NCBI RefSeq assembly: GCF_026642255.1
Contig: NZ_CP113264.1
Coordinates: forward strand, 1,736,001-1,800,000
Reading direction: 5' to 3'
Origin: Streptomonospora nanhaiensis
GTDB taxonomy: Bacteria > Actinomycetota > Actinomycetes > Streptosporangiales > Streptosporangiaceae
Length of the DNA stretch: 64,000 nucleotides
The notes beneath the pieces are model-generated. The model searched no databases, had not been told where the DNA came from, and saw only the letters and a program-made list of their open reading frames with translations. The stretch's first letter is position 1. Every line of letters starts with the position of its first letter. The translations under genes and the position numbers were made by a program. Shown in pieces: positions 33,730 through 41,089 of the stretch.

Positions 33730-34614
33730 TCAGTGCCCCAGGACGTCGCGGTCGATGACCGACCGCAGGGTGTCGCGCATGTGGTCGACGGATCGCCCGG
33801 GCATCCCGGTCATGACCTGGATCCCCAGGCCGTCGATGAGGGCGGTGAGGCGCCGGGTCATCTCCTCGACGTCGAAATCACCGAAGACCCCGCTCTCCTT
33901 CCCCTCCCGGAGGGTGCGGGCGATGGTCTCGTGCCAGCGCCGGTAGGAGGCGGCGTGCAGCTCCCGCATCTCGGGGTTCAGCGCCGCGGCCGTCCAGACC
34001 TGGAGCCAGATCGACCACTCCAGCCGCAGCCGGTCCGAACCGGGGAGCTGGAGCTCGATGAGCCGGAGAAGGCGCTCGTACGGGTCGCCGACGGTGTGCA
34101 GCCCCGCGACCTGGCGGTCGAACGCCTGCTTCACCGAGTGGCGCAGCGCCTCCACGAGGAGGTGTTCCAGGGTGGGGAAGTGGTAGTGGACGGTGGCGCT
34201 GGAGGTCCCGCAGGCCCGGGCCACCTGGGCGACGCGGACCGAGTGGTACCCGTGCTCGGCGATGAGGGTCCAGGCGGCCTCGATGATCTGGAGCTTGCGG
34301 TTGTGCTCCCGGGCGGCCCCCGGGTGGTCGGCCAGGCTCGCGGGCGGCGGCCTCACCGCCGACGAGTCGCGCGGCGCCGCGGAGACGGTCTCGGCGTCGT
34401 CCCGGCCGTTGAGCAGCCAGTTGACCGTCACCCCTGTCTCGTCGGCGATGCCCGCCAGCTCCAGGGCGGTGAAACGCCGGGTGCCGGTCAGGGACTTGGA
34501 GAGTTTGGTGGGGTCGATGCCGAGTCTGGCCGCGAACTGCCGCTGGGAGAGGCCGGATCGGCGGATCGCCTCACGGGCCCTGCCGCGCACGTCGTCGGCC
34601 ACGTTGTCGCTCAC
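33730..34614 (-). CDS. XRE-TetR fusion transcriptional regulator
   Basis: A 294-residue protein with two separate DNA-binding domains. Residues about 5-65 are a Cro/C1-type HTH ([20 protein letters not shown], then [20 protein letters not shown]). After a Pro/Ala linker, residues about 105-150 are a TetR HTH ([20 protein letters not shown]), followed by a TetR ligand domain. TetR proteins normally have no second HTH. It lies 115 bp upstream of the carnitine genes on the same strand and divergent from the carnitine transporter, so it probably senses carnitine or a CoA intermediate. GTG 34614 has no ribosome site; GTG 34602 is an alternative. Confidence 0.88.
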   Translation of the reverse strand: MSDNVADDVRGRAREAIRRSGLSQRQFAARLGIDPTKLSKSLTGTRRFTALELAGIADETGVTVNWLLNGRDDAETVSAAPRDSSAVRPPPASLADHPGAAREHNRKLQIIEAAWTLIAEHGYHSVRVAQVARACGTSSATVHYHFPTLEHLLVEALRHSVKQAFDRQVAGLHTVGDPYERLLRLIELQLPGSDRLRLEWSIWLQVWTAAALNPEMRELHAASYRRWHETIARTLREGKESGVFGDFDVEEMTRRLTALIDGLGIQVMTGMPGRSVDHMRDTLRSVIDRDVLGH

Positions 34615-34849
34615 GGGGGAGAACGTAACAGCGATGTAGCGATTTTCGCAACGCGTGCATGGTTGCCACTTCGTTGTAGAAGCTTCGGCTTGACAGCGAC
34701 GAACCCATGAAGTTCTTACCGCCATGCGCTTTCCGCGATCCGACGGCGGTAGGAGGGCGAGGTGGAGTGCAACGATGCGATAACCGACTGGTTGATTAGT
34801 CAAACGCAACACAGTAGTAACTGGATGGTCCGCGCCCTCGACCACGGAG
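34615..34849. promoter_or_regulatory. Divergent promoter region, regulator and BCCT transporter
   Basis: This gap is distinctly A/T-rich for the replicon. TTGACA lies at 34690-34695, but a matching -10 (TTCTTA at 34713-34718) is weak. GCGA-TTT-TCGC near 34642-34652 and TTGA-TTAG-TCAA at 34792-34803 are inverted repeats; the latter lies 47 bp before the transporter start. They are candidate sites for the XRE-TetR regulator. Confidence 0.5.
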
Positions 34850-36427
34850 GTGACCCGAGTCATCCGATGGAACATCGACAACAAAGTCTTCTGGCCCGCG
34901 CTGATCATGGTGATCGGCTTCAGCGCGCCGTTCGTGATCGCGCCGAGGACGGGTGAACGCCTGCTCGGCGCCGTCCTGTCCCGGCTCCAGTCCGACCTGG
35001 GCTGGGCCTACATGTGGTTCGTCGCCGGGCTCGCGGTACTGCTCGTCTGGCTGGTCCTCAGCAGGTACGGCCGCATCAGGATGGGCGACCCCGACGACCG
35101 CCCCGAGTTCTCCACCCCCACCTGGCTCGCGATGATCTTCACCGCCGCGATCGGCGGCGGCCTCATGTACTGGGGAATCATCGAGTGGGCGCACTACCAC
35201 GGGGCTCCCCCGTACCAGCTCGAACCGCACAGCACCGAGGCCGCCGAGTGGTCGGCGACCTACCCCCTCTTCCACTGGGGCCCCACCGCCTGGGCGGTCT
35301 TCTGCGTCCCCACCCTCGCCCTCGCCTACGCCTACCACGTACGCAGGGTCCGCCGCCTGCGCCTGAGCGAGGCGTGCCGCGGCGTGCTCGGCGACCGCGT
35401 CGACGGCTGGCCGGGGCGGGTGATCGACGTCTTCTTCATCCTCGGGATGATCGGCGCGGCGGGGACCTCGCTGGCCCTGGCCGTGCCCACCGTCGCGGAG
35501 GGCGCCTCCCGCATGCTGGGGGTCGAGCCGGGCGCCACGCTCAACACCGTCGTCATCGGCCTGTGGACCCTGCTGTTCGCCGGGAGCGTCGCCCTGGGCC
35601 TGCACCGCGGTCTGAAGCGCCTCGCCAACCTCAACCTCTACCTGGCCGCCGCTCTGGGCGCCCTGGTCCTGGCGGTGGGCCCGACGGTCTTCGTCATCGA
35701 CACCTTCACCAACAGCGTCGGCCTGCTCGCCCAGAACATCGTGCGGATGAGCACCTACACCGACCCCGTCGGCGGATCGGGCTTCGAGGAGGTCTGGACC
35801 GTCTTCTACTGGGGCTGGTGGATCTCCTACGGGCCCTTCGTCGGCATGTTCTGCGCCAAGATCTCCAAGGGCCGCACCGTCAGGCAGATCATCGTCGGCA
35901 TGTGCGGCTTCGGAAGCCTGGGCTGCTGGCTGTCGTTCGCGCTGCTCGGCAACTCCAGCATGGCTTTCGAGCTGCGGGGGGAGGCCCCTGTCGTCGAAAC
36001 GCTGGAGACCGAGGGCGCGGTGTCCGCCATCTTCGCCACTCTGGAGGCGTTCCCGCTCAGCTGGGCCGTCACCCCGCTGTTCCTGCTGCTGTTGCTGGTC
36101 TTCCTGGCCACGACCCTGGACTCGGCGTCCTACACCATGGGAGCGGCCACCTCCCGCGACCTGCCGAACGAGGTCGAGCCCTCGCGGCCCAACCGCGTGC
36201 TCTGGGCCCTCGTCCTCGCGGCGGTGTCGGTCTCGGTGATGTCCGCGGGCGGAACCGACGCGTTGCAGACCCTGTCGGTCGTGACCGCCTTCCCGCTGAT
36301 CGTCGTCCTGAGCCTGGTCGCCGCCTCCCTCGTGCGCTGGCTCCGGGAGCACGACCGCGACCGCTCCGGGGCCTCGGGCCCCGCCCGGGACGGCGGGCCG
36401 GTGCCCGGGGACCGCACCGGCGCCTGA
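34850..36427 (+). CDS. BCCT family transporter, probable carnitine/betaine uptake
   Basis: A 525-residue secondary transporter of the betaine-choline-carnitine family with about 12 spans. Recognisable stretches are FTAAIGGGLMYWGIIEWAHY, the aromatic-rich WTVFYWGWWISYGPFVGMFC in the substrate path (Trp box), and the glycine-rich linker typical of helix 5. It lies divergent from the carnitine catabolic genes, supporting carnitine as substrate; betaine or choline cannot be excluded from sequence. GTG 34850 follows GGAG directly, an unusually tight spacing. Confidence 0.9.
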   Translation: MTRVIRWNIDNKVFWPALIMVIGFSAPFVIAPRTGERLLGAVLSRLQSDLGWAYMWFVAGLAVLLVWLVLSRYGRIRMGDPDDRPEFSTPTWLAMIFTAAIGGGLMYWGIIEWAHYHGAPPYQLEPHSTEAAEWSATYPLFHWGPTAWAVFCVPTLALAYAYHVRRVRRLRLSEACRGVLGDRVDGWPGRVIDVFFILGMIGAAGTSLALAVPTVAEGASRMLGVEPGATLNTVVIGLWTLLFAGSVALGLHRGLKRLANLNLYLAAALGALVLAVGPTVFVIDTFTNSVGLLAQNIVRMSTYTDPVGGSGFEEVWTVFYWGWWISYGPFVGMFCAKISKGRTVRQIIVGMCGFGSLGCWLSFALLGNSSMAFELRGEAPVVETLETEGAVSAIFATLEAFPLSWAVTPLFLLLLLVFLATTLDSASYTMGAATSRDLPNEVEPSRPNRVLWALVLAAVSVSVMSAGGTDALQTLSVVTAFPLIVVLSLVAASLVRWLREHDRDRSGASGPARDGGPVPGDRTGA

Positions 36428-36677
36428 GCGCCGGCGCGCACCGCTCCCGCCCCGGCACGCGGTACCGGCGGGCCCCCGCCGTCCGCGCCCCCGTGCCGGG
36501 GACGGCACGCGACCCCCGCGTCCCCGGCAGGGCCTGTCCCGGTCGGGCCTCCCGCGCGTGGTCCCCGCCTCTCGAGGGGAGGGGGACCGCGTCGTCGGCT
36601 CCGGCGCCCTCCGGGCGGACCGGCCCCGGAGACGGCCTCCCGGAAAGCTCCCGGGAGTACGGGCCCCGGAAACGCCG

Positions 36678-36703
36678 AAGGCCAGAGCCGAAGCTCTGGC
36701 CTT
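36678..36703 (-). terminator. Terminator of the tRNA cluster, UUCG tetraloop
   Basis: AAGGCCAGAGC (36678-36688) pairs with GCTCTGGCCTT (36693-36703) around CGAA, which is UUCG on the minus strand. It lies 12 bp beyond the tRNA-Val gene in the direction of transcription. An 11-bp perfect stem with a UUCG loop is typical of stable actinomycete terminators. Confidence 0.85.
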
Positions 36704-36715
36704 GGATGATGCCGG

Positions 36716-36789
<74 letters not shown>

Positions 36790-36819
36790 TCATCGGGGGA
36801 TGAGGTACTGCGCACTGCG

Positions 36820-36891
36820 AGGCGGAGACGGGAATCGAACCCGTGTGCAGGGATTTGCAGTCCCTTGCCTCAACCACTCGGCCACTCCGCC
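36820..36891 (-). tRNA. tRNA-Cys (GCA)
   Basis: Read on the minus strand: acceptor GGCGGAG with CTCCGCC, D arm with GCCGAGTGGTTGAGGC, anticodon loop ACTGCAAAT with anticodon GCA, T arm GGTTCGATTCC, discriminator U as expected for Cys. It lies 30 bp upstream of the Val gene in the same transcript. Confidence 0.95.
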
Positions 36892-36939
36892 AGGAAACGA
36901 CATGGGGAACGTCGAGTGACACCCATGCGGGCCTCTCCG

Positions 36940-37012
36940 AGCGGACGACGGGATTCGAACCCGCGACCCTCACCTTGGCAAGGTGATGCTCTACCAGCTG
37001 AGCCACGTCCGC
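36940..37012 (-). tRNA. tRNA-Gly (GCC), copy 1
   Basis: Minus-strand cloverleaf with acceptor GCGGACG, D arm GCTCAGCTGGTAGAGC, anticodon stem CACCT/AGGTG around loop TGCCA with anticodon GCC, T arm GGTTCGAATCC, discriminator U. Its 73 nt are identical to the second Gly gene at 37086-37158. Confidence 0.95.
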
Positions 37013-37016
37013 ATGT

Positions 37017-37072
37017 GTGCCGGGCTGACGACCCGGCACCGGTACCGCTCCACCATCCGAAAATGGTGGAGC
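37017..37072. other. Two hairpins between the identical tRNA-Gly genes
   Basis: GTGCCGGG/CCCGGCAC (37017-37024 with 37032-37039) and GCTCCACCAT/ATGGTGGAGC (37047-37056 with 37063-37072, loop CCGAAA) fill the 73-bp spacer almost completely. Because transcription reads through to three more tRNAs they may serve RNA processing or partial termination. Confidence 0.6.
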
Positions 37073-37085
37073 CGAACCGTTCGCG

Positions 37086-37158
37086 AGCGGACGACGGGAT
37101 TCGAACCCGCGACCCTCACCTTGGCAAGGTGATGCTCTACCAGCTGAGCCACGTCCGC
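37086..37158 (-). tRNA. tRNA-Gly (GCC), copy 2
   Basis: Identical in all 73 positions to the Gly gene at 36940-37012, first gene of the cluster. A -10-like TAGAGT (minus strand of 37218-37223) lies about 60 bp upstream in an A/T-richer stretch and is the probable cluster promoter. Confidence 0.95.
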
Positions 37159-37330
37159 GCGGCGAGTGGTGGCGACCCCCGAGGTCTCCCTCGTGCGTCC
37201 CCCTCGCTGCGTTAAGAACTCTAGCGGATTCCCGGCCAAGCGCGAAATCGGATTCGGCGGGGCGCACGCGGGAACGCGCCCGCGCCCTGCCGTGGCAGGC
37301 CCTGCGGACGACCTGCCGCGGCGGCAGGAG

Positions 37331-37762
37331 TCAGTTCTCCACGTGTGCGGGCGTGGAGGGCATGTCGGGGCGGGGAGGCGCGGACAGGTACTGGCCGACC
37401 CGTTCGATGACCTTGTTCATCTCGTAGGCGATCAGGCCCACGTCGCTGTCGGAGTCGGACATCAGCGCCATGCACGCGCCCTCGCCCGCCGCGGCGACGA
37501 AGAGGAAGGCGCGGTCCATCTCGATGATGCTCTGGCGGATGTCGCCGGCGGAGAACTGCTTGCTCGCACCGCCCGCGAGGCTGTGCAGCCCCGAGGCGAT
37601 GGCCGACAGGTGCTCGGCGGCGGGGCGGTCCAGGCCGCTGGAGGTGGCCATGAGGAGTCCGTCGGTGGACAGGACGATGGCGTGCTGTGTTCCGGAGGCG
37701 CGCGTGAGGAGGTCGTCCAGCAGCCAGCTGAGTTCTCCGCGGGCGGTGCTCGGTGGGGTCAT
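37331..37762 (-). CDS. Roadblock/LC7 domain protein
   Basis: A 143-residue protein consisting of one roadblock/LC7 domain, the fold of MglB and of CvnB in actinomycete conservons. Visible features are LSWLLDDLLTRASGTQHAIVLSTDGLLMATSSGL at its start (helix, strand, turn), IIEMDRAFLFVAAAGEGACMALM and the final helix VIERVGQYL. Such proteins regulate small Ras-like GTPases. Here no CvnA, CvnC or CvnD partner is adjacent, so it is a stand-alone copy. The C-terminal 20 residues are Pro-rich. Its start is the ATG near 37762. Confidence 0.88.
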   Translation of the reverse strand: MTPPSTARGELSWLLDDLLTRASGTQHAIVLSTDGLLMATSSGLDRPAAEHLSAIASGLHSLAGGASKQFSAGDIRQSIIEMDRAFLFVAAAGEGACMALMSDSDSDVGLIAYEMNKVIERVGQYLSAPPRPDMPSTPAHVEN

Positions 37763-38143
37763 GTCTCTCTTTGCTCTGTCGGTTGTCGGGGCGTGACGGG
37801 ACACGCGCACCGGGGGTGCGGCAGGATCGGCCGGGAGGGAGAGTTCTGATCAGCTGCGACCGGTCCCGCATAAGCGTTGCCCAGATGATAGTCATTCGTA
37901 ACTTATCTGTCCGGCCGACACGGTGGGTACCGGGTGGGCCGCGCTCCGAACCGAGGCGTGTGACCAGTCGCGATGGGCGGGTTCGGGCGGGTCCGTGACC
38001 GGACCGGAGGCCGGTGCCGGTCACTTCCCTTGCCAACCCGGAGGGGCGGCGGGTAGGGAGGTCCCGGGGCTCGGGGGCCTCCGAGGTGGGAGTATCGGGA
38101 AGACACCGGCCCGACCTGGGCACTTGAGAACTTGGGGGTTGGA
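37763..38143. promoter_or_regulatory. Divergent promoter region, roadblock and aminotransferase genes
   Basis: A markedly A/T-rich patch at 37850-37915 stands out and likely holds the roadblock promoter; a weak inverted repeat CAGAT...ATCTG spans about 37881-37909. The rest is G/C-rich. No gene is seen. Confidence 0.4.
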
Positions 38144-38986
38144 ATGAGGGTGTGGATCGCGGGTGCCGGGTACGGCCGCGGCGCCGTCGTCGACGAGAGC
38201 GAGGCGCGCATCCCCGCGCTCGACCACGGGATCACCGTGGGGGACGGGGTGTTCGAGACGGTCCGGTCCCGGAACGGCCGCCCGTTCGCGCTCACCCGCC
38301 ACCTGCGGAGGCTGGCCCGCTCCGCCGCCGGCCTGGGGATGGCCGAGCCGGACCTGGAGCTGATCGCCGACGGCGTCGGCCTGGCCGTGGCCGCCAACCC
38401 CGAGCTGACCGACGCCCGTGTGCGCATCACCGTGACCGACGGAGCGGGGCCGCTGGGCTCGGACCGCTCGCCGGGCGAGCAGACCGTCATCGTGGCGCTG
38501 GGCCCCTTCCCGGGGATCCCGCCGCACACGGACGTGGCGCTGGCCCCCTGGCCGCGCAACGAGTTCGGCGCCCTGGCGGGCCTCAAGACCACCTCCTACG
38601 CGGACAACGTGCGGGCCCTGGCCCACGCCAAGGAGAGGGGCGCGAGCGAGGCGGTCTTCCGCAACGTGAGCGGGAACCTCTGCGAGGGCACCGGCAGCAA
38701 CGTCTTCGTGGTGCTCGACGGGGTCCTGGTCACCCCGCCCCTGTCGGCGGGGCCGCTGGCGGGCATCACCCGGGAGCTGGTCCTGGAGTGGTTCGGCGGG
38801 GAGGAGGCCGACGTGCCCATGGGGCGCCTGCCGGACGTCTCCGAGGCGTTCCTGACCTCCACCGGGCGCGACGTCCAGCCGATCCTGCACATCGACGGCA
38901 GGCAGGTCTCTCCCGGGGTCGGCCCGGTGACGGCCAAGGCCATGGCGGTGTTCGCGGAGCGCTCCGCCGCCGACCTCGACCCGTGA
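38144..38986 (+). CDS. Class IV aminotransferase (aminodeoxychorismate lyase type)
   Basis: A 280-residue PLP enzyme of the branched-chain aminotransferase / aminodeoxychorismate lyase family. The opening LDHGITVGDGVFETVR, the PLP-Lys region AGLKTTSYADNVRALAHAKE and SGNLCEGTGSNVFVVLDG are family hallmarks. Either 4-amino-4-deoxychorismate cleavage for folate or a D-/L-aminotransferase is possible. No other pab or folate gene is near. ATG at 38144 has a G-rich site (GGGGG) upstream. Monocistronic. Confidence 0.88.
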   Translation: MRVWIAGAGYGRGAVVDESEARIPALDHGITVGDGVFETVRSRNGRPFALTRHLRRLARSAAGLGMAEPDLELIADGVGLAVAANPELTDARVRITVTDGAGPLGSDRSPGEQTVIVALGPFPGIPPHTDVALAPWPRNEFGALAGLKTTSYADNVRALAHAKERGASEAVFRNVSGNLCEGTGSNVFVVLDGVLVTPPLSAGPLAGITRELVLEWFGGEEADVPMGRLPDVSEAFLTSTGRDVQPILHIDGRQVSPGVGPVTAKAMAVFAERSAADLDP

Positions 38987-39121
38987 CGGGCGGCGGGCCG
39001 GACCGGGGGCGGTGCGGCGGGCCCTGCGCCCCCTGAGGCGGGGCTCCGGCACGACGGAGGGGCGGCGCTCCGTGCGCCGCCCCTCCGTCGTGTCAGGGGT
39101 CCCTGGGTCCCGTACGGGGCC

Positions 39122-39544
39122 TCAGGAGTGGAGGTGCTGCTGGATCTCCTCGTCGAGGTCCACGAACTGGGCCTCCTGGCCCGCGGGCACGATCTCGTAG
39201 GTCCTGTGCAGGAACTCCGCCAGCGGGGAGACCTGGGTGTCGAACTCCGCCTGGCCGAAGGGCGAGGAGAGCGCGATGCTCACGCTGCGCTCGCCGCTCT
39301 CGTCCTTGGAGGGCCACACGCGCACGTCGCCCTCGCCCACGGGGCGCACGATGCCGACGGTGAGGAGTTCGCGCGCGAAGATCCACTCGACGGGGTTGTC
39401 CTCGCCGGTGTGGAACGCGACCCGGATCGCGTAGGGGTCGTCCGAGCTGTAGTCCAGCCGCGCGACCAGCGGAACCGAGGTGCGTTCGGGAACCACGAGC
39501 CGCAGGCCCAGCTCGGCGGTGGCAGTGGTGTCGCTACTGTTCAT
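39122..39544 (-). CDS. SsgA family sporulation/cell division regulator
   Basis: A 140-residue protein of the SsgA/SsgB family, unique to sporulating actinomycetes and acting in septum placement and peptidoglycan control in aerial hyphae. Recognisable stretches: LGLRLVVPERTSVPLVARL, DDPYAIRVAFHTGEDNPVEW, FARELLTVGIVRPVGEGDVR, and the acidic end LDEEIQQHLHS. I cannot separate SsgB from the other paralogs by eye. ATG at 39544 has an AAGG site. A Crp-like box lies 359 bp upstream. Confidence 0.92.
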   Translation of the reverse strand: MNSSDTTATAELGLRLVVPERTSVPLVARLDYSSDDPYAIRVAFHTGEDNPVEWIFARELLTVGIVRPVGEGDVRVWPSKDESGERSVSIALSSPFGQAEFDTQVSPLAEFLHRTYEIVPAGQEAQFVDLDEEIQQHLHS

Positions 39545-40019
39545 GTTCGCCAAACCTTTTCTCGTCCGGCCCTGCTCGTTGCGGCGCGGGTCGGTTGCCG
39601 TCTCACCCGCTCCAACGCGGCTTCCCGCGGAACATGACGTGAGTACGGAGACTTTCTTGGTCGGATGGGACCGGAGGTCTCGCTGCCCGCCCAGCGGGCC
39701 CAGCTCGCCGCAACGCGGCTCCACGATCCTTCGTCACTGTAATGACCAGGAGAAACCAAAGATTTCCCCATGTCGGGTGGTCCGCGTCACGCGGAGGTAA
39801 TGTCGCGGCGGTACTCGACGGGGCCACGGGGGCGGGAACTCCTTCTCAGGGCGGGAATCACCACCGACAGAAGACACTCCCACGAACCCGCCGGTAGTAA
39901 CGTGTGACCTCTGTCACAGGTTGGTGGGTCCGCCGGGCGGGCCGTGTGCGTCGAGCACCCCCGAACATGCGCTAAAGTTTTTCTTGTCCGGCCGAGAGGG
40001 CGGGCAGCGCAGCAGTTCA
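39545..40019. promoter_or_regulatory. Region between ssgA-like gene and tRNA-Val, promoters
   Basis: No gene in these 475 bp. A -10-like TAAAGT near 39973-39978, 42 bp before tRNA-Val, is the likely tRNA promoter element. The upstream part toward the SsgA-like gene contains A/T-richer stretches at 39735-39775. The Crp-like site is listed separately. Confidence 0.5.
39903..39918. promoter_or_regulatory. Crp/Fnr-type operator TGTGA-N6-TCACA
   Basis: TGTGACCTCTGTCACA is an exact match to the consensus TGTGAnnnnnnTCACA, with an extra symmetric base pair (TGTGAC/GTCACA). Actinomycete Crp controls germination, development and secondary metabolism. The site lies between the SsgA-like gene and tRNA-Val; which unit it serves is not clear. 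Confidence 0.6.
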
Positions 40020-40093
40020 GGGCGATTAGCTCAGTTGGCTAGAGCGCGTCGTTCACACCGACGAGGTCACTGGTTCGAGTCCAGTATCGCCCA
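40020..40093 (+). tRNA. tRNA-Val (CAC)
   Basis: Plus-strand cloverleaf: acceptor GGGCGAT with ATCGCCC, D arm GCTCAGTTGGCTAGAGC, anticodon arm CGTCG-TTCACAC-CGACG with anticodon CAC, T arm GGTTCGAGTCC, discriminator A. It differs from the Val-GAC gene at 36716-36789 mainly in the anticodon arm. A strong terminator follows. Confidence 0.95.
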
Positions 40094-40099
40094 CAGCAG

Positions 40100-40144
40100 G
40101 GGAGGGCCGGATCCGCTTCACGCGGATCCGGCCCTCCCTCTTTT
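40100..40144 (+). terminator. Rho-independent terminator after tRNA-Val
   Basis: A 17-bp perfect stem (GGGAGGGCCGGATCCGC with its complement, 40100-40116 and 40122-40138) around the loop TTCAC, followed by TCTTTT. This is the clearest classical terminator in the window. Confidence 0.92.
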
Positions 40145-40200
40145 CGTCGTGTCCGTATCACGGGCGGGGCAAGGGCCCGCGCCCGGCGGCGGACCCGCGC

Positions 40201-40623
40201 CTATTCGTGCGGCGGGGTGCAGGGCAGCGCGCGCCGCCGCCTCCGGTCCCGCCGCTCCCGATAGCGGCGGAAGGCCTCGTCCCTGAGGCGCATCCCCAGC
40301 TGCTCGGCGCGCAGGAACCACACGCGCGCGGGGCGCACGAGCCTCTGGGCCCACCGGAACTCGGTGCTGAAGATGACCAGCCCCAGGATGACCGACGCCA
40401 GCCCCGGGCCGGGGATCACCATCATCAGGAGCCCGGCGAGGACCACCAGCGTGCCGACCGTGCCGACGAGGATGCGCCAGGGCAGGTGCAGCGCCGGGTG
40501 GGTGTGCATACGTCTGCGGAAGAGGCGGAGCCTGGCCCGCAGCCGTCGCCACCGCCTCGCGTGGGCACGGCGGGAGGGGGATGTCTCCGGGGCCGGTGGG
40601 CCGGTCGGTGGGCTCGGTGACAT
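40201..40623 (-). CDS. PGPGW-type two-span membrane protein (TIGR02611-like)
   Basis: A 140-residue protein: a very basic N-terminal stretch (about 15 Arg in residues 18-40), two membrane helices (from WRILVGTVGTLVVLAGLLMM to LGLVIFSTEF) split by IPGPGLASVILGL, and a basic C-terminal helix rich in Arg/Glu. The PGPG turn between two helices is the hallmark of the putative transmembrane PGPGW family (TIGR02611), function unknown. Monocistronic on the minus strand. Confidence 0.85.
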   Translation of the reverse strand: MSPSPPTGPPAPETSPSRRAHARRWRRLRARLRLFRRRMHTHPALHLPWRILVGTVGTLVVLAGLLMMVIPGPGLASVILGLVIFSTEFRWAQRLVRPARVWFLRAEQLGMRLRDEAFRRYRERRDRRRRRALPCTPPHE

Positions 40624-41089
40624 GCGCTCACAGTATTCGGTCGCAGAGACTGGGTGTATTCGGGTCCGCGGGGGCCGGTGGTCGGATGTCTGCTGATTCT
40701 CACCGATCTCGAACCCCGGATCAATGGTCTTTGGTATGGCTGTGGACAGCTTCCTGAAAGGTGACGTTCTTTGACAGAACGTCTTCCCGGGGGGAGAGGA
40801 TTCCCTTATGTCACCGTTCCCCCGGGATGTGGCGGCACCGGGCGGCCTGGGCGGACACGGCCGAATTCCCCGACCGAATCACCGGGGGCGGAGCCGCTCC
40901 GGGGTGCGCTTCCGGGGCCGCGCGGCGGCCCGGGAAGAGGGCGCGCGGGCCCCGGGCGCACGCCGTCGGACCTGTGGACGGCCGGGGCGGAGCCACCCCG
41001 GAGCCGATAGCATCGGGGGGAAAACGCCTGGCCGCCCCACGGGGCGGTCGGTACGCGTTAGACCGCGATCCACGTCCTTAGGAGTCACC
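40624..41089. promoter_or_regulatory. Upstream region of thrS with inverted repeat
   Basis: GACGTTCT-TTGAC-AGAACGTC at 40763-40783 is a perfect inverted repeat with 8-bp arms around a -35-like TTGACA. A -10-like TAGCAT near 41008 would give thrS a leader of about 70 nt. The frame is open from 40808 into thrS, but its codon use is not coding-like. I see no T-box stem or other riboswitch. Confidence 0.5.

Noticed and set aside
40808-41089. In-frame N-terminal extension of thrS by 94 codons from an ATG with a G/A-rich site
   Set aside because: Codon use is not coding-like, the segment is Arg/Gly/Pro-rich noise, and the TGS domain begins properly at GTG 41090, which has its own ribosome site.
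40624-41089. T-box riboswitch upstream of thrS
   Set aside because: No T-box sequence, specifier stem or antiterminator could be found.
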